Source of the DNA: Allomesorhizobium camelthorni
GTDB lineage: Bacteria; Pseudomonadota; Alphaproteobacteria; Rhizobiales; Rhizobiaceae
Assembly: GCF_011045125.1 (NCBI RefSeq)
Contig: NZ_JAAKZF010000017.1
Location: 32,014-96,013 of the forward strand
Length of the DNA stretch: 64,000 nucleotides
Direction: 5' to 3'
Position numbers and translations under genes: made by a program. Numbering within the stretch: position 1 is the stretch's first letter; the number at the start of each line of letters is the position of its first letter. The notes beneath the pieces are model-generated. The model had not been told where the DNA came from. It made no database searches and was given only the letters and a program-made list of their open reading frames with translations. Below are positions 54,244 to 64,000 of the stretch, piece by piece.

Positions 54244-54720
54244 TTATTCCGACGCGTCGGCCTTCTCGGGAACCTTTACGGTTCCGCCGGCCTTCTCGAC
54301 CTTCTCAATCGCGGCCTTCGAAGCGCCGGCGACGTCGAAGCTGAGCTTCGACTTCAGTTCGCCGTCGCTGAGCAGGCGCACGCCGTCCTTGGCGCGGCGG
54401 ATGACGCCGGCCTTGACAAGGGCCTCGGCATTCACGGTCGCCTTGGCGTCGAGCTTCTTGGCGTCGAGGGCTATCTGGATGCGGGCCAGCGACACGGTCA
54501 CATAATCCTTGCGGAAGATGTTGTTGAAGCCGCGCTTCGGCAGGCGCCGGTAGAGCGGCATCTGGCCGCCCTCGAAGCCGTTGATGGCGACGCCGGAGCG
54601 CGCCTTCTGGCCCTTCACGCCGCGGCCGGCAGTCTTGCCGGAACCCGAACCGATGCCGCGCCCGAGGCGCTTCTTCGAATGGGTCGCGCCCTCATTGTCG
54701 CGCAGATCGTTGAGTTTCAT
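54244..54720 (-). CDS. rplO: 50S ribosomal protein L15
   Basis: The 158-residue protein begins [20 protein letters not shown] and has the Gly-rich, basic N-terminal loop ([24 protein letters not shown]) and the C-terminal globular part with [21 protein letters not shown]. It is a late-assembling 50S protein. It lies between rpmD and secY. Confidence 0.98.
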   Translation of the reverse strand: MKLNDLRDNEGATHSKKRLGRGIGSGSGKTAGRGVKGQKARSGVAINGFEGGQMPLYRRLPKRGFNNIFRKDYVTVSLARIQIALDAKKLDAKATVNAEALVKAGVIRRAKDGVRLLSDGELKSKLSFDVAGASKAAIEKVEKAGGTVKVPEKADASE

Positions 54721-54742
54721 TGTCTTTCTCCTGCGCCCGGGC

Positions 54743-54940
54743 CTACTTCTCGTCGACGACGCGGACGAGATGCTGTACCGCCGCGATCATGCCGCGCACC
54801 GAAGGTGTATCTTCGAGCGTGCGGCGGCGATGCATCTTGTTCAGGCCGAGGCCGACCAGCGTCGCGCGCTGCTCCTTCGGACGGCGGATCGGGCTGCCGA
54901 TCTGCTCGACCGTTACGGTCTTGGTTGCTTTTTTTGCCAT
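54743..54940 (-). CDS. rpmD: 50S ribosomal protein L30
   Basis: The 65-residue protein reads [45 protein letters not shown], an intact L30 core. Its C-terminus [14 protein letters not shown] matches the family. It sits between rpsE and rplO in the spc operon. Confidence 0.97.
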   Translation of the reverse strand: MAKKATKTVTVEQIGSPIRRPKEQRATLVGLGLNKMHRRRTLEDTPSVRGMIAAVQHLVRVVDEK

Positions 54941-54965
54941 GGTCGTGATCCCTGAGCTCGAGCGA

Positions 54966-55532
54966 CTATTCCTCGGCCGCTACGGCGGTGCCGCGGCGGG
55001 CCTGGAGCGTCGAGTACTTGATGCCGCGCTGGGCCGCCACATCCTTGGGATGCATCTGGCTCTTCAGCGCATCGAACGTCGCGCGCACCATGTTGTACGG
55101 GTTCGACGAACCCATCGACTTGGCGACGACATCGTGCATGCCCAGCGTCTCGAAAACGGCGCGCATCGGGCCGCCGGCGATGATGCCGGTGCCGGCCTTG
55201 GCGGCGCGCAGCAGAACCTTGCCGGCGCCGTGACGGCCTTCGACGTCGTGGTGCAGCGTGCGGCCCGAGCGGAGCGGCACGAAGATCAGTTCGCGCTTGG
55301 CGGCCTCGGTCGCCTTGCGGATCGCCTCAGGCACTTCGCGAGCCTTGCCGTGGCCGAAGCCGACGCGGCCCTTCTGGTCGCCGACGACGACGAGCGCTGC
55401 AAAGCCGAAGCGCCGGCCGCCCTTGACGACCTTGGCGACGCGGTTGATGTGGACGAGCTTGTCGACAAACTCGCTGTCGCGCTCTTCGCGGTCACGACCG
55501 CCGCGGCGGTCATCCCTACGTTCCTGTGCCAT
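54966..55532 (-). CDS. rpsE: 30S ribosomal protein S5
   Basis: The 188-residue protein has a longer basic/acidic N-terminus ([20 protein letters not shown]), then the double-stranded RNA-binding-like fold [53 protein letters not shown] and [23 protein letters not shown]. It is involved in decoding fidelity. It is separated from rplR by a RIME-like palindrome. Confidence 0.98.
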   Translation of the reverse strand: MAQERRDDRRGGRDREERDSEFVDKLVHINRVAKVVKGGRRFGFAALVVVGDQKGRVGFGHGKAREVPEAIRKATEAAKRELIFVPLRSGRTLHHDVEGRHGAGKVLLRAAKAGTGIIAGGPMRAVFETLGMHDVVAKSMGSSNPYNMVRATFDALKSQMHPKDVAAQRGIKYSTLQARRGTAVAAEE

Positions 55533-55621
55533 TATCCTGTTCCTTATTCTTTTCCGGAAGCACGGTTTCTACAAAGATCCGGCGACGCTTTGCGCCACCG
55601 GGGCGGAAGTCCATTTCTATC

Positions 55622-55664
55622 GCATGATCTTTTCCGAAAAGTCTGCAACTTTTCGGGATCATGC
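55622..55664. repeat. RIME-like palindrome between rplR and rpsE
   Basis: GCATGATC and GATCATGC bound the element, with CCGAAAAG and CTTTTCGG inner arms and a TTTT insertion in the left arm. The form resembles the GCATGATCC-GAAAAGT...CTTTTCGG-GATCATGC palindromes repeated in Rhizobiales genomes. The right end directly abuts the rplR stop (55665). Confidence 0.8.
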
Positions 55665-56024
55665 TTAGAAGGTGAGGCCCGCCTCGCGGGCGGCATCGGC
55701 CAGCGCCTTGACGCGGCCATGATAGATGTACGGTCCGCGATCGAAGACGACTTCCTTGACGCCGGCCTTCGTGGCGCGTTCGGCAAGCAGCTTGCCAACG
55801 GCAGCGGCGGCTGCAACGTCGGCGCCGGTCTTGAGCGCGCCCTTCAGATCCTTCTCGAGCGTCGAAGCGGCGGCCACGGTGTGGCCCTTCGAATCGTCGA
55901 TGATCTGCGCGTGGATGTTCTTCGACGAGCGGTAGACCGACAGGCGCAGGCGATCGCCCGAGACCTTCTTGATCTGACGCCGTACGCGCATCGCGCGGCT
56001 CTGGGTGGATTCCTTGGAAGCCAT
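55665..56024 (-). CDS. rplR: 50S ribosomal protein L18
   Basis: The 119-residue protein contains [37 protein letters not shown] and the C-terminal [27 protein letters not shown]18 binds 5S rRNA. The start [20 protein letters not shown] matches the family, and a RIME-like element follows its stop. Confidence 0.98.
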   Translation of the reverse strand: MASKESTQSRAMRVRRQIKKVSGDRLRLSVYRSSKNIHAQIIDDSKGHTVAAASTLEKDLKGALKTGADVAAAAAVGKLLAERATKAGVKEVVFDRGPYIYHGRVKALADAAREAGLTF

Positions 56025-56104
56025 GGTACTTATTCCCTGCCTTGTGAAACGGGCGCGGCCATATGCGGTAGTCGTAATGCCTCCCGCGACCGCGCACCGT
56101 GGCC

Positions 56105-56638
56105 TTATTTCTTCTTGCCTTCTTTGCGGACGATCTTCTCGCCGGCGTACTTCACGCCCTTGCCCTTGTAGGGCTCGGGTCCGCGATACTTCCGGATTTC
56201 CGCAGCAACCTGGCCGACCGCCTGCTTATCGATGCCCGCTACCACGATTTCGGTCGGCTTCGGCACGGTGATCGTGATGCCTTCGGGCGTCTGATAGACG
56301 ACATCATGGCTGAAGCCAAGCGCGAGCTGCAGGTTCTTGCCCTGAAGCGCCGCACGATAGCCGACGCCGCTGATCTCGAGCCGCTTTTCGAAGCCCTGCT
56401 TCACGCCCTCGACGATGTTGACGATCTGCGTGCGCGACATGCCCCATTTGGAGCGCGAGACCTTGGTCTGGTCGCGCGGCTGAACGGCGATCTCGCCATT
56501 CTCCATCTTGACCAGGACTTCGTCGTTGACCACGAACTTCAGCTCGCCCTTCGGACCCTTCGCGGTGACGGTCTGGCCGTCGACGGTAGCGGTCACGCCT
56601 TGCGGCAGCGGAACGGGTTTTTTGCCAATACGAGACAT
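56105..56638 (-). CDS. rplF: 50S ribosomal protein L6
   Basis: The 177-residue protein starts [20 protein letters not shown] and has two related domains, the second with the RNA-binding [25 protein letters not shown] end. L6 lies near the GTPase-associated centre. Confidence 0.98.
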   Translation of the reverse strand: MSRIGKKPVPLPQGVTATVDGQTVTAKGPKGELKFVVNDEVLVKMENGEIAVQPRDQTKVSRSKWGMSRTQIVNIVEGVKQGFEKRLEISGVGYRAALQGKNLQLALGFSHDVVYQTPEGITITVPKPTEIVVAGIDKQAVGQVAAEIRKYRGPEPYKGKGVKYAGEKIVRKEGKKK

Positions 56639-56667
56639 TTTCTTGTCCTTACTTCACGCCGGCCAGA

Positions 56668-57066
56668 TCAGAAAATCTGGCAGAGGATTTCCCCGCCGAC
56701 ATTCTGCTCGCGCGCTTCATGGTCGGCCATCACGCCCTTCGGGGTCGAAAGGATCGAGATGCCGAGGCCGTTGGCGACCTGCGGGATCGACTTGACCGAC
56801 ACGTAGACGCGGCGGCCAGGCTTCGAAACGCGGGCGATCTCGCGAATGACGGGGGCGCCGTCGAAATACTTCAGCTCGATCTCGATCTCGGACTTGCCGT
56901 TGTCGAAGTCGGTCTGCGTGTAGTCGCGGATATAGCCTTCGTTCTTCAGAACGTCGAGAACACGGGCGCGCAGGCGCGAGGCCGGCGTCGAAACCTTCGA
57001 CTTCTTGCGGCCATAGGCGTTGCGGATGCGGGTCAGCATATCGCCGAGAGGATCACTCAATGACAT
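56668..57066 (-). CDS. rpsH: 30S ribosomal protein S8
   Basis: The 132-residue protein reads [20 protein letters not shown] and ends [10 protein letters not shown], with the conserved [32 protein letters not shown] segment. S8 binds the central domain of 16S rRNA and in E. coli represses this operon. Confidence 0.98.
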   Translation of the reverse strand: MSLSDPLGDMLTRIRNAYGRKKSKVSTPASRLRARVLDVLKNEGYIRDYTQTDFDNGKSEIEIELKYFDGAPVIREIARVSKPGRRVYVSVKSIPQVANGLGISILSTPKGVMADHEAREQNVGGEILCQIF

Positions 57067-57078
57067 GTTATGTCCTCC

Positions 57079-57384
57079 TTACCAGCTCGACTTGACGAGA
57101 CCGGGCACTGCGCCCAGCGAGCCAAGTTCACGAAGCGCGATGCGCGACATCTTCAGTTTGCGATAGTAGGCGCGCGGACGGCCGGTAACTTCGCAGCGAT
57201 TGCGGATACGGGTCTTGGCCGAGTTGCGCGGCATCGCCGCGAGCTTCAGCTGTGCCCGGAAACGCTCCTCGATCGGGACGTTCTTGTCCATGATCGTCGC
57301 CTTGAGAGCCTTGCGCTTCGCGGCCTTCTGGTCGACGAGCCGGCGGCGCCTGTTGTTCTTCTCGACTGAGCTGGTCTTTGCCAT
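57079..57384 (-). CDS. rpsN: 30S ribosomal protein S14, zinc-free type
   Basis: From ATG at 57384 the protein has 101 residues ([20 protein letters not shown]). It carries only one cysteine ([22 protein letters not shown]) instead of CxxC pairs, so it is the long, zinc-independent C-minus form. The longer open frame to 57483 has no conserved N-terminus. Confidence 0.97.
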   Translation of the reverse strand: MAKTSSVEKNNRRRRLVDQKAAKRKALKATIMDKNVPIEERFRAQLKLAAMPRNSAKTRIRNRCEVTGRPRAYYRKLKMSRIALRELGSLGAVPGLVKSSW

Positions 57385-57410
57385 TTCAGATTTTCCTTTT
57401 CTCGCTGCCG

Positions 57411-57968
57411 TTACTGGCGGAAGGGGAAGTTGAAAGCCTTGAGCAGCGCCCGGGCTTCGTCGTCCGTCTTCGCAGTCGTACAAACGATGATGTCCATGCC
57501 CCAGATCTGATCAACCTTGTCGTAGTTGATCTCCGGAAACACGATGTGTTCCTTGATGCCCATGGCATAGTTGCCGCGGCCATCGAAGCTCTTGGGGTTC
57601 AGGCCGCGGAAGTCGCGAACGCGCGGCAGCGCGATGTTGACCAGGCGATCCAGGAACTCGTACATGCGCTCCTTGCGGAGCGTCACCTTGGTGCCGATCG
57701 GCATCTTCTCGCGGACCTTGAAGCCGGCGATCGAATTGCGGGCATAGGTGATGACGGGCTTCTGGCCGGCGATCAGCGCCAGGTCGGCAGCCGCAACCGA
57801 AGGCTTCTTGGAGTCCGCGGTCGCCTCGCCGACGCCCATGTTGAGCACGATCTTGTCGAGGCGCGGGACCTCCATCTCGTTCTCATACTTGAACTCTTCG
57901 AGCAGCGCCTTGCGGATGGTCTCGTTGTAGACCGTCTTCAGGCGGGCCTGATATTCTGCCTTAGCCAT
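57411..57968 (-). CDS. rplE: 50S ribosomal protein L5
   Basis: The 185-residue protein contains [21 protein letters not shown], the conserved L5 N-terminal motif, and [34 protein letters not shown]. It binds 5S rRNA and the P-site tRNA. Its start overlaps the rplX stop by ATGG/TGA sharing at 57961-57968. Confidence 0.98.
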   Translation of the reverse strand: MAKAEYQARLKTVYNETIRKALLEEFKYENEMEVPRLDKIVLNMGVGEATADSKKPSVAAADLALIAGQKPVITYARNSIAGFKVREKMPIGTKVTLRKERMYEFLDRLVNIALPRVRDFRGLNPKSFDGRGNYAMGIKEHIVFPEINYDKVDQIWGMDIIVCTTAKTDDEARALLKAFNFPFRQ

Positions 57969-58272
57969 TGATCACTTCTCCCGAGCGCTTTGCCACGCGC
58001 ACCTTCTTGCCGTCCTGGACCTGGAAGCCGACGCGGGTCGGCTTTCCGTCCTTGGGGTCGGCCAGCGCGATGTTCGACAAATGGATCGGCGCTTCCTTCG
58101 TAATGATCCCGCCCTCTTGGGACTGGGACTGTTTCTGGTGGCGGCGCACCAGGTTGACGCCGCGAACGATGGCCTTGTCGTCCTTCGGTGCTACGCTGAG
58201 CACCTCGCCGGTACGGCCCTTGTCCTTGCCGGCCAGGACGACGACCTTGTCGCCTTTGCGAATCTTCTGCAT
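57961..58272 (-). CDS. rplX: 50S ribosomal protein L24
   Basis: The 103-residue protein opens [20 protein letters not shown] (KOW motif) and has [29 protein letters not shown]. It initiates 50S assembly. It overlaps rplE by eight bases. Confidence 0.98.
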   Translation of the reverse strand: MQKIRKGDKVVVLAGKDKGRTGEVLSVAPKDDKAIVRGVNLVRRHQKQSQSQEGGIITKEAPIHLSNIALADPKDGKPTRVGFQVQDGKKVRVAKRSGEVING

Positions 58273-58284
58273 TTTTCCGGCTCC

Positions 58285-58653
58285 TTACAGCACTTCAGGC
58301 GCGAGCGAGATGATCTTCATGTGGTTCTTGGCGCGCAGTTCGCGCGGAACCGGGCCGAAGATGCGCGTGCCGATGGGCTCTTTCTTGTTGTCGACGAGAA
58401 CGGCCGCGTTCTTGTCGAAACGGATCACGCTGCCGTCCGGGCGGCGGATGTCCTTGGCCGTGCGAACCACGACCGCCTTCATCACATCGCCCTTCTTTAC
58501 GCGGCCGCGCGGGATCGCTTCCTTGATCGACACCACGATGATGTCGCCGACGGAAGCGTATTTCCGCTTCGAGCCGCCCAGCACCTTGATGCACATGACA
58601 CGACGGGCGCCGGAATTATCCGCGACGTCGAGGTTTGTTTGCATCTGAATCAT
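58285..58653 (-). CDS. rplN: 50S ribosomal protein L14
   Basis: The 122-residue protein begins [20 protein letters not shown] and contains [41 protein letters not shown]14 forms part of the subunit interface near helix 95. Confidence 0.98.
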   Translation of the reverse strand: MIQMQTNLDVADNSGARRVMCIKVLGGSKRKYASVGDIIVVSIKEAIPRGRVKKGDVMKAVVVRTAKDIRRPDGSVIRFDKNAAVLVDNKKEPIGTRIFGPVPRELRAKNHMKIISLAPEVL

Positions 58654-58720
58654 GACTGGCCGCCTTCTTTATTCGTGGACAGTGGCGTCATGCGCCCTGC
58701 CCGGCTTGTCCAAAATTTCG

Positions 58721-58963
58721 TTATTGAGCCTGGGCTTCGGTGATGACGACCCAGCGCTTGTCCTTGGAGATCGGAGCCGACTCCTGGATGAAGACCTGAT
58801 CGCCGACCTTGCAGGCGTTATTCTCGTCATGCGCCTTGTATTTCTTGGTCTGGCGCACGGTCTTCTTCATCACGGGATGCGTGAAGCGCCGTTCGACCTT
58901 GACGACGACCGTCTTCTCGTTCTTGTCGCTGACGACGGTGCCCTGCAGAATGCGCTTTGGCAT
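58721..58963 (-). CDS. rpsQ: 30S ribosomal protein S17
   Basis: The 80-residue protein starts [20 protein letters not shown] and has [27 protein letters not shown], the S17 OB-fold pattern. It helps organise the 16S 5' domain. Confidence 0.98.
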   Translation of the reverse strand: MPKRILQGTVVSDKNEKTVVVKVERRFTHPVMKKTVRQTKKYKAHDENNACKVGDQVFIQESAPISKDKRWVVITEAQAQ

Positions 58964-58974
58964 GTTTTTCGTCC

Positions 58975-59175
58975 TTAAGCCTTCTTGCCGGCCGATTTTT
59001 CGGCGGCGATGGTCTTGATGCGCGCAATGTCCCTGCGGACCTGCTTGACGCGCGCGGTCTTCTCGAGCTGGCCGGTCGCCTTCTGGAAGCGCAGGTTGAA
59101 CTGCTCCTTCTTCAGCGAGGCCAGTTCGTCGTTGAGCTGGTCCTGGGTCTTCACCCTGACGTCAGAGGCTTTCAT
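58975..59175 (-). CDS. rpmC: 50S ribosomal protein L29
   Basis: The 66-residue, two-helix protein reads [20 protein letters not shown] and ends [25 protein letters not shown]29 lies at the tunnel exit next to L23. Confidence 0.97.
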   Translation of the reverse strand: MKASDVRVKTQDQLNDELASLKKEQFNLRFQKATGQLEKTARVKQVRRDIARIKTIAAEKSAGKKA

Positions 59176-59189
59176 GATCAGCCCTTCCC

Positions 59190-59603
59190 TTATTCTGCGA
59201 TGCGCTGAACGAAGCGCGTCTTGACCGAGAGCTTGGCCGCCCCGAGACGCAGCGCTTCGCGCGCAACTTCCTCGGAAACGCCGTCGATCTCAAACATCAC
59301 CCGGCCCGGCTTGACCCGGCATGCCCAGAAATCAACCGCGCCCTTGCCCTTGCCCATGCGGACTTCGGTCGGCTTGGAGGTCACCGGCACGTCCGGGAAC
59401 ACGCGGATCCAGACGCGGCCCTGGCGCTTCATCTCACAAGTGATCGCGCGGCGGGCCGCCTCGATCTGACGCGCGGTGACGCGGTCCGGCTCCATCGCCT
59501 TCAGACCAAAGCCGCCGAAATCCAGGTTCGTGCCGCCCTTGGCAAGCCCGTGGATGCGTCCCTTGAACTGCTTGCGGAACTTTGTGCGCTTTGGCTGCAG
59601 CAT
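59190..59603 (-). CDS. rplP: 50S ribosomal protein L16
   Basis: The 137-residue protein contains [46 protein letters not shown] and the invariant Arg-rich loop. It is near the A site and is separated from rpsC by a RIME-like palindrome. Confidence 0.98.
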   Translation of the reverse strand: MLQPKRTKFRKQFKGRIHGLAKGGTNLDFGGFGLKAMEPDRVTARQIEAARRAITCEMKRQGRVWIRVFPDVPVTSKPTEVRMGKGKGAVDFWACRVKPGRVMFEIDGVSEEVAREALRLGAAKLSVKTRFVQRIAE

Positions 59604-59630
59604 CGTTCTTTACTCCAAATCCTTTTGTTA

Positions 59631-59675
59631 GCGTGATCTTTTCCGAAAACCGGCGTCCACTTTTCGGGATCACGC
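59631..59675. repeat. RIME-like palindrome between rpsC and rplP
   Basis: GCGTGATC and GATCACGC form the outer arms, CCGAAAAC and CTTTTCGG the inner ones, with an ACCGGCGTCCA middle and the same TTTT insertion as the copy at 55622. The two elements share most positions outside the loop. Family membership is recalled, not searched. Confidence 0.8.
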
Positions 59676-59685
59676 CGAATGCTTA

Positions 59686-60408
59686 TCAGGCGTTTTCGCG
59701 GCGGCGGCTGCGCTCGCCCCGTTCGCCTGCATGCGAATGATCGCCTTCGGTGGCGCGGCGCTCCGAAGCCATCGGGTCGTGCTCGAGGATCTCGCCCTTG
59801 AACACCCAGACCTTGACGCCGCAGATGCCGTAAGCCGTCTTGGCTTCGGCCGTGCCGTAATCGACATCGGCACGCAGCGTGTGCAGCGGCACGCGGCCTT
59901 CGCGGTACCATTCCATGCGCGCGATTTCAGCGCCGCCGAGACGCCCCGAGCAGTTGATGCGGATGCCTTCGGCGCCGAGACGCATGGCCGACTGCACGGC
60001 GCGCTTCATGGCGCGGCGGAACGCGATGCGGCGCTCGAGCTGCTGCGCGATGGACTGCGCGACCAGGATGGCGTCGATCTCGGGCTTGCGCACCTCGACG
60101 ATGTTCAAATGCGTCTCCGACTTCGTCATCTCCATCAGCTTCTTGCGGAGCTTCTCGATGTCGGCGCCCTTCTTGCCGATGATCAGGCCAGGACGGGCGG
60201 CATGGATCGTGACGCGGCACTTCTTGTGCGGACGCTCGATGACGACCTTCGAGATCGCGGCCTGCTTCAGCTCGTTCTTCAGGTATTCGCGGATCTTGAT
60301 GTCTTCATGCAGCAGCTTGCCGTACTCGCCGGTGTTTGCGTACCAGCGCGAGTCCCAGGTGCGGTTGATGCCGAGGCGGAAACCGATCGGATTGATTTTC
60401 TGACCCAT
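59686..60408 (-). CDS. rpsC: 30S ribosomal protein S3
   Basis: The 240-residue protein starts [20 protein letters not shown] and contains the KH domain motif [17 protein letters not shown] and [54 protein letters not shown]. The C-terminus after residue 210 is a charged tail. S3 binds near the mRNA entry. Confidence 0.98.
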   Translation of the reverse strand: MGQKINPIGFRLGINRTWDSRWYANTGEYGKLLHEDIKIREYLKNELKQAAISKVVIERPHKKCRVTIHAARPGLIIGKKGADIEKLRKKLMEMTKSETHLNIVEVRKPEIDAILVAQSIAQQLERRIAFRRAMKRAVQSAMRLGAEGIRINCSGRLGGAEIARMEWYREGRVPLHTLRADVDYGTAEAKTAYGICGVKVWVFKGEILEHDPMASERRATEGDHSHAGERGERSRRRENA

Positions 60409-60797
60409 CAGGCGGCCTCCCCTTTCTCTTCGACTTCACGAACGACGATCGTGAGGTGCGAAAACGGCTTCTCGATCCGGCTGGCGCGGCCGCGGCCACG
60501 TGCATGGAAACGCTTCATGACAATCGACTTTCCGACATAGGCTTCGGCCACCACGAGGGCGTCGACGTCGAGGTCGTGATTGTTCTCGGCATTGGCGATC
60601 GCCGATTCCAGCGTCTTCTTGACGGTGCCGGAAATGCGCTTGCGCGAAAATTCGAGATCCGACAGCGCGGTCGCCACCTTCTTGCCGCGGATGAGCGCGG
60701 CAACGAGGTTCAGCTTCTGCGGGCTGATGCGGATGGTGCGGAGAACCGCGCGCGCCTCGTTGTCAGCAAGCCTGCGCGGAGCTTTGGCCTTGCCCAT
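60408..60797 (-). CDS. rplV: 50S ribosomal protein L22
   Basis: The 129-residue protein has [52 protein letters not shown] and the tunnel-lining hairpin [34 protein letters not shown]. Its stop shares one base with the rpsC start. Confidence 0.98.
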   Translation of the reverse strand: MGKAKAPRRLADNEARAVLRTIRISPQKLNLVAALIRGKKVATALSDLEFSRKRISGTVKKTLESAIANAENNHDLDVDALVVAEAYVGKSIVMKRFHARGRGRASRIEKPFSHLTIVVREVEEKGEAA

Positions 60798-60798
60798 G

Positions 60799-61077
60799 TT
60801 ACTTCCTCTTCGCTTTCTTGTCCGCGCCGTGACCGTAATAGGTCCGGGTCGGGGCGAATTCGCCGAACTTGTGGCCGACCATGTCTTCCGACACGGAGAC
60901 CGGGATGTGCTTCTGGCCGTTGTAGACGCCGAAGGTCAGGCCGACGAACTGCGGCAGAATGGTAGAGCGGCGGCTCCACATCTTGATCACTTCGCTACGG
61001 CCGCCTTCGCGCACCTTCTCGGCTTTCTTCAAGAGAAAGCCGTCGATGAACGGGCCTTTCCAAACTGAACGGGTCAC
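60799..61077 (-). CDS. rpsS: 30S ribosomal protein S19
   Basis: The 92-residue protein reads [71 protein letters not shown]. It contacts S13 in the 30S head. Confidence 0.98.
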   Translation of the reverse strand: MTRSVWKGPFIDGFLLKKAEKVREGGRSEVIKMWSRRSTILPQFVGLTFGVYNGQKHIPVSVSEDMVGHKFGEFAPTRTYYGHGADKKAKRK

Positions 61078-61093
61078 TTCCGCCTACCTCTCT

Positions 61094-61927
61094 TTAGCTC
61101 TTGCGCTGATGACGCGAGCGCAGGATGAACTTGTCGGTCGCCTTGTTGGACCGCGTCTTCTTGCCCTTGGTCGGCTTGCCCCACGGCGACACCGGATTGC
61201 GTCCGCCCGAGGTGCGGCCTTCGCCGCCGCCATGCGGGTGATCGACCGGGTTCATGGTCACGCCGCGATTGTGCGGGCGCTTGCCGAGCCAGACCTTGCG
61301 GCCGGCCTTGCCGAGATTGATGTTGGCGTGGTCCGGATTGGAGACCGCGCCGACGGTGGCGATGCACAGGCCGCTGACGACGCGCTGCTCGCCCGAATTG
61401 AGGCGCAGGATCGCCATGCCCTGGTCACGGCCGACGAGCTGGGCGTAGGAACCGGCCGAGCGCGCGATCTGGCCGCCCTTGCCGGGCTTCAGCTCGACAT
61501 TGTGGACGATGGTGCCGACCGGCATGGCCGAAAGCGGCATCGCATTGCCCGGCTTCACGTCGACCGCTTCGCCGGCGATGACCTTGTCGCCGACGGCCAG
61601 GCGCTGCGGCGCCAGGATGTAGTTCAGCTCGCCGTCGTCATACTTGACCAGCGCGATGAAGGCGGTGCGGTTCGGGTCGTACTCGATCCGCTCGACCGTC
61701 GCAGCCATGTCGAACTTGCGGCGCTTGAAGTCGATGATGCGATACGAACGCTTGTGGCCGCCGCCGATGAAGCGGGCGGTGATGCGGCCGTAATTGTTGC
61801 GGCCGCCCGACTTGGTCAGGCCTTCCGTCAGGCCCTTGACCGGCTTGCCCTTGTAGAGGGCCGAGCGGTCGACGAGAACCAGCTGACGAAGGCTGGGCGT
61901 TACCGGTTTGAAATTCTTCAATGCCAT
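61094..61927 (-). CDS. rplB: 50S ribosomal protein L2
   Basis: The 277-residue protein starts [20 protein letters not shown] and ends [19 protein letters not shown]. The C-terminal [26 protein letters not shown] holds the conserved His needed for peptidyl transfer support. Confidence 0.98.
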   Translation of the reverse strand: MALKNFKPVTPSLRQLVLVDRSALYKGKPVKGLTEGLTKSGGRNNYGRITARFIGGGHKRSYRIIDFKRRKFDMAATVERIEYDPNRTAFIALVKYDDGELNYILAPQRLAVGDKVIAGEAVDVKPGNAMPLSAMPVGTIVHNVELKPGKGGQIARSAGSYAQLVGRDQGMAILRLNSGEQRVVSGLCIATVGAVSNPDHANINLGKAGRKVWLGKRPHNRGVTMNPVDHPHGGGEGRTSGGRNPVSPWGKPTKGKKTRSNKATDKFILRSRHQRKS

Positions 61928-61946
61928 TTTACTGTCCTCGCGCCTC

Positions 61947-62240
61947 TCAGAGACCCGTAGCGACGTCGATCGACTGGCCTTCGGCCAGCGTCACAACCGC
62001 CTTCTTCACGTCGCTCTGCCGGCCTGCCGTGCCGCGGAAACGCTTCACCTTGCCCTTGCGGATCAGGGTGTTGACAGCCGTCACCTTGACGCTGAACAGC
62101 GCCTCGATGGCAGCCTTGATTTCCGGCTTCGTCGCCTTCTTGGCGACGTTGAACACGACCTGGTTCTGTTCGGAAGCCATGGTCGACTTTTCGGTGATCG
62201 CCGGGCTGACGATCACGTCGTAGTGGCGGAGATCCGTCAT
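61947..62240 (-). CDS. rplW: 50S ribosomal protein L23
   Basis: The 97-residue protein begins [20 protein letters not shown] and has [38 protein letters not shown]23 is the docking site for trigger factor and SRP. The rplD stop overlaps its start as ATGA. Confidence 0.97.
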   Translation of the reverse strand: MTDLRHYDVIVSPAITEKSTMASEQNQVVFNVAKKATKPEIKAAIEALFSVKVTAVNTLIRKGKVKRFRGTAGRQSDVKKAVVTLAEGQSIDVATGL

Positions 62241-62857
62241 TTGAAGCGCTCCTCGAGGGCCTCGACGGCGGCCTTGGAAAGGACCAGCGTGCCGCGGCGC
62301 AGAATGTCGTAGACGTTGATGCCCTGGATCGGCAGCACGTCGATGTTCGGGATGTTCGTGGCCGCACGCTTGAAGTTCACGTCAAGCTCGGCGCCGCCGA
62401 TCATCAGTGCGTTGGTCAGGCCGAGCTTTTCGAAGTTCGCCACCAGCGCTTTCGTCTTGGCTTCCGTCAGCTTCAGATCATCGACGATGATCAGGCTCGA
62501 CGACTTGGCCTTGGCCGACAGCGCATGCTTCAGGCCGAGAGCGCGGACCTTCTTGGGAAGGTCATGCTCGTGGCTGCGAACGACCGGGCCGTGCGCCTTG
62601 CCGCCGCCGCGGAACTGCGGAGCGCGAGCCGAATGGTGGCGGGCGCGGCCCGTACCCTTCTGCTTGTACATCTTGGCGCCGGTGCGCGCGATTTCGGCGC
62701 GGCCCTTGGTCTTGTGCGTGCCCTGCTGCTTCTTGGCGAGCTGCCAGCGCACGACGCGCTGCAGGATGTCCTCGCGCGGGTCAAGGCCGAAAATCTCTTC
62801 CGAGAGCTTGACCTTGCCGGCGTCTTCGCCGCCAAGCGTTGAAATCTTGAGATCCAT
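62237..62857 (-). CDS. rplD: 50S ribosomal protein L4
   Basis: The 206-residue protein contains [53 protein letters not shown], the extended loop that lines the exit tunnel. In E. coli L4 also controls the S10 operon, but no leader element is visible here. Its start shares one base with the rplC stop. Confidence 0.98.
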   Translation of the reverse strand: MDLKISTLGGEDAGKVKLSEEIFGLDPREDILQRVVRWQLAKKQQGTHKTKGRAEIARTGAKMYKQKGTGRARHHSARAPQFRGGGKAHGPVVRSHEHDLPKKVRALGLKHALSAKAKSSSLIIVDDLKLTEAKTKALVANFEKLGLTNALMIGGAELDVNFKRAATNIPNIDVLPIQGINVYDILRRGTLVLSKAAVEALEERFK

Positions 62858-63570
62858 TATTCCGCTCCCTCATTGGCCGGAGCTGCGCTCTTGGCCGCGG
62901 CGCGAATGCCGGCGGGCCTCGGCGCGTTTTCAGGCAACGCTTCCTTGACGGCGTCGCGAACCAGGATCCATGCGCCCTTCGAACCCGGAACCGCACCGCG
63001 GATCAGGATCAGGCCACGGTCCGTATCGGTCGAAACAACCTCGACATTCTGGGTGGTCACGCGGGTCGAGCCCATGTGGCCGGCCATCTTCTTGCCCTTA
63101 AACACCTTGCCCGGGTCCTGGCGCTGGCCGGTCGAGCCGTGCGTGCGGTGCGACACCGAGTTACCGTGGGTCGCACGGCCGCCACCGAAATTGTGGCGCT
63201 TGATGACGCCCTGGAAGCCCTTGCCGATCGTGGTGCCGGTCACGTCGACCTTCTGGCCGGGCACATAATGCTCGACCGTGATCTCGGCGCCGATGTCGAG
63301 CATATTTTCGTCGGAGACGCGGAATTCCGCGACCTTCGACTTCGGCTCGACCGAGGCGGCGGCGAAATGGCCGCGCATCGACTTCGACGTGTTCTTGACC
63401 TTGGCCAGACCAACGCCGAGCTGGACGGCGGTGTAGCCGTTCTTCTCTTTCGTGCGCTGAGCCACGACCTGGCAGTTCTCCATGCGGAGAACAGTGACCG
63501 GAACATGCTCGCCGGCGTCGTTGTAGACGCGGGTCATGCCCAACTTCTGTGCTATAACACCTGAACGCAT
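62857..63570 (-). CDS. rplC: 50S ribosomal protein L3
   Basis: The 237-residue protein starts [20 protein letters not shown] and has the conserved [38 protein letters not shown] loop close to the peptidyl transferase centre. A short Ala/Pro-rich tail (residues about 218-237) extends beyond the E. coli protein. Confidence 0.98.
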   Translation of the reverse strand: MRSGVIAQKLGMTRVYNDAGEHVPVTVLRMENCQVVAQRTKEKNGYTAVQLGVGLAKVKNTSKSMRGHFAAASVEPKSKVAEFRVSDENMLDIGAEITVEHYVPGQKVDVTGTTIGKGFQGVIKRHNFGGGRATHGNSVSHRTHGSTGQRQDPGKVFKGKKMAGHMGSTRVTTQNVEVVSTDTDRGLILIRGAVPGSKGAWILVRDAVKEALPENAPRPAGIRAAAKSAAPANEGAE

Positions 63571-63628
63571 CGGTTCGTTTTCCTTCAGAGGAGCCTTTGG
63601 GTCTTCGCCCGCCGGCTCATGTCAGCTC

Positions 63629-63937
63629 TCAGAGCTTGATTTCGACGTCGACGCCTGCTGCGAGATCGAGCTTCATCAGCGCATCGACCGTCTGGGGCGT
63701 CGGGTCCACGATATCGAGCAGCCGCTTGTGCGTGCGCATCTCGAACTGCTCACGGCTCTTCTTGTCGACATGCGGCGAGCGGTTGACCGTGAATTTCTCG
63801 ATCCGCGTCGGCAGCGGAATGGGGCCGCGGACGTTGGCGCCGGTGCGCTTTGCCGTCGACACGATCTCGCGCGTCGAGGCATCAAGCACCCGGTGGTCAA
63901 ACGCTTTGAGGCGTATGCGGATATTCTGGCCGTTCAT
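63629..63937 (-). CDS. rpsJ: 30S ribosomal protein S10
   Basis: The 102-residue protein reads [20 protein letters not shown] and contains [64 protein letters not shown]. It opens the S10 operon. The 63 nt beyond it contain a GC-rich hairpin (GGGCGGGACTTCGCCCGC) and then the window ends, with no further gene supported. Confidence 0.98.
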   Translation of the reverse strand: MNGQNIRIRLKAFDHRVLDASTREIVSTAKRTGANVRGPIPLPTRIEKFTVNRSPHVDKKSREQFEMRTHKRLLDIVDPTPQTVDALMKLDLAAGVDVEIKL

Positions 63938-64000
63938 TCGTCTTTTCCTTGTTCTGGCGCGGCGCGGGCGAAGTCCCGCCCGCGACAGATCAGTTATTTG

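Noticed and set aside
52832..54505. A plus-strand open frame of 557 codons opposite secY and rplO
   Set aside because: Antisense artefact crossing a gene boundary. secY and rplO are unambiguous.
63938..64000. The 3' end of tuf upstream of rpsJ
   Set aside because: Only 63 nt remain and no EF-Tu C-terminal sequence can be read with confidence.

Overview
The window reads as a chromosomal segment of a high-GC alphaproteobacterium of the order Rhizobiales, most like Mesorhizobium or another Phyllobacteriaceae member. The reasons are the gene order gyrA-coaD-ppi-ppi-queA-tgt, glnB-glnA next to glnII with the rhizobial regulator gene gstI, a GTTC-N7-GTTC LexA box, an alphaproteobacterial S10-spc-alpha cluster with adk after secY, an ATP12-type chaperone gene, and RIME-like palindromes. 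This placement is inferred from gene content only. I saw no tRNA, rRNA, CRISPR array, prophage or transposase.

Layout. 1-1103: glpR and the 5' end of glpD, with GlpR-like operators. 1150-5569: an Anbu (ancestral proteasome beta-subunit) operon on the minus strand, running ATP-grasp, alpha-E, transglutaminase, Anbu. It is interrupted by a cassette (3683-4156) that carries a four-helix-bundle (23S-IVP/S23-like) gene between inverted heptanucleotide repeats. 5876-9082: a YdeI-like gene and a run of small envelope proteins. 9231-16509: tgt, queA, two cyclophilins, coaD, a 46-residue membrane protein and gyrA. 16716-24300: regulators, a VOC protein, a frameshifted CPBP protease, marC, a class III cyclase, an rnk-like gene, ssb and a small secreted protein. 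24375-24979: a gene-free but structured stretch before uvrA. 28006-33939: an S8 protease with a small inhibitor-like protein, an orphan Phd antitoxin, a DUF72 gene, a TetR/SDR pair and nnr. 34108-37774: the nitrogen-assimilation block glnB-glnA, glnII and gstI with sigma-54 promoters. 37823-43436: a conserved hypothetical gene, a sodium:solute symporter pair, two membrane proteins, ATP12 and a frameshifted EamA transporter. 43433-49274: rluC, DUF190, two crcB genes, a PilZ protein, rarA and degQ. 49392-64000: the ribosomal protein supercluster from rplQ back to rpsJ, all on the minus strand.

The coherent functional units are the Anbu operon (protein or peptide processing of unknown purpose), the glutamine synthetase/PII block (NtrC and sigma-54 controlled, with GstI opposing GlnII), the SOS-linked ssb and uvrA genes, the fluoride-export set crcB-crcB-DUF190, and the translation/secretion supercluster. 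The most unusual structure is a set of period-7 repeats with a TAG core. They flank the S23-like gene inside the Anbu operon, and they also occur as two gene-free hairpins in rpoA-rplQ and rpsK-rpsM spacers. Together they look like a small mobile or self-folding element family. Two genes (CPBP protease, EamA transporter) are each broken by one small indel in a simple repeat.
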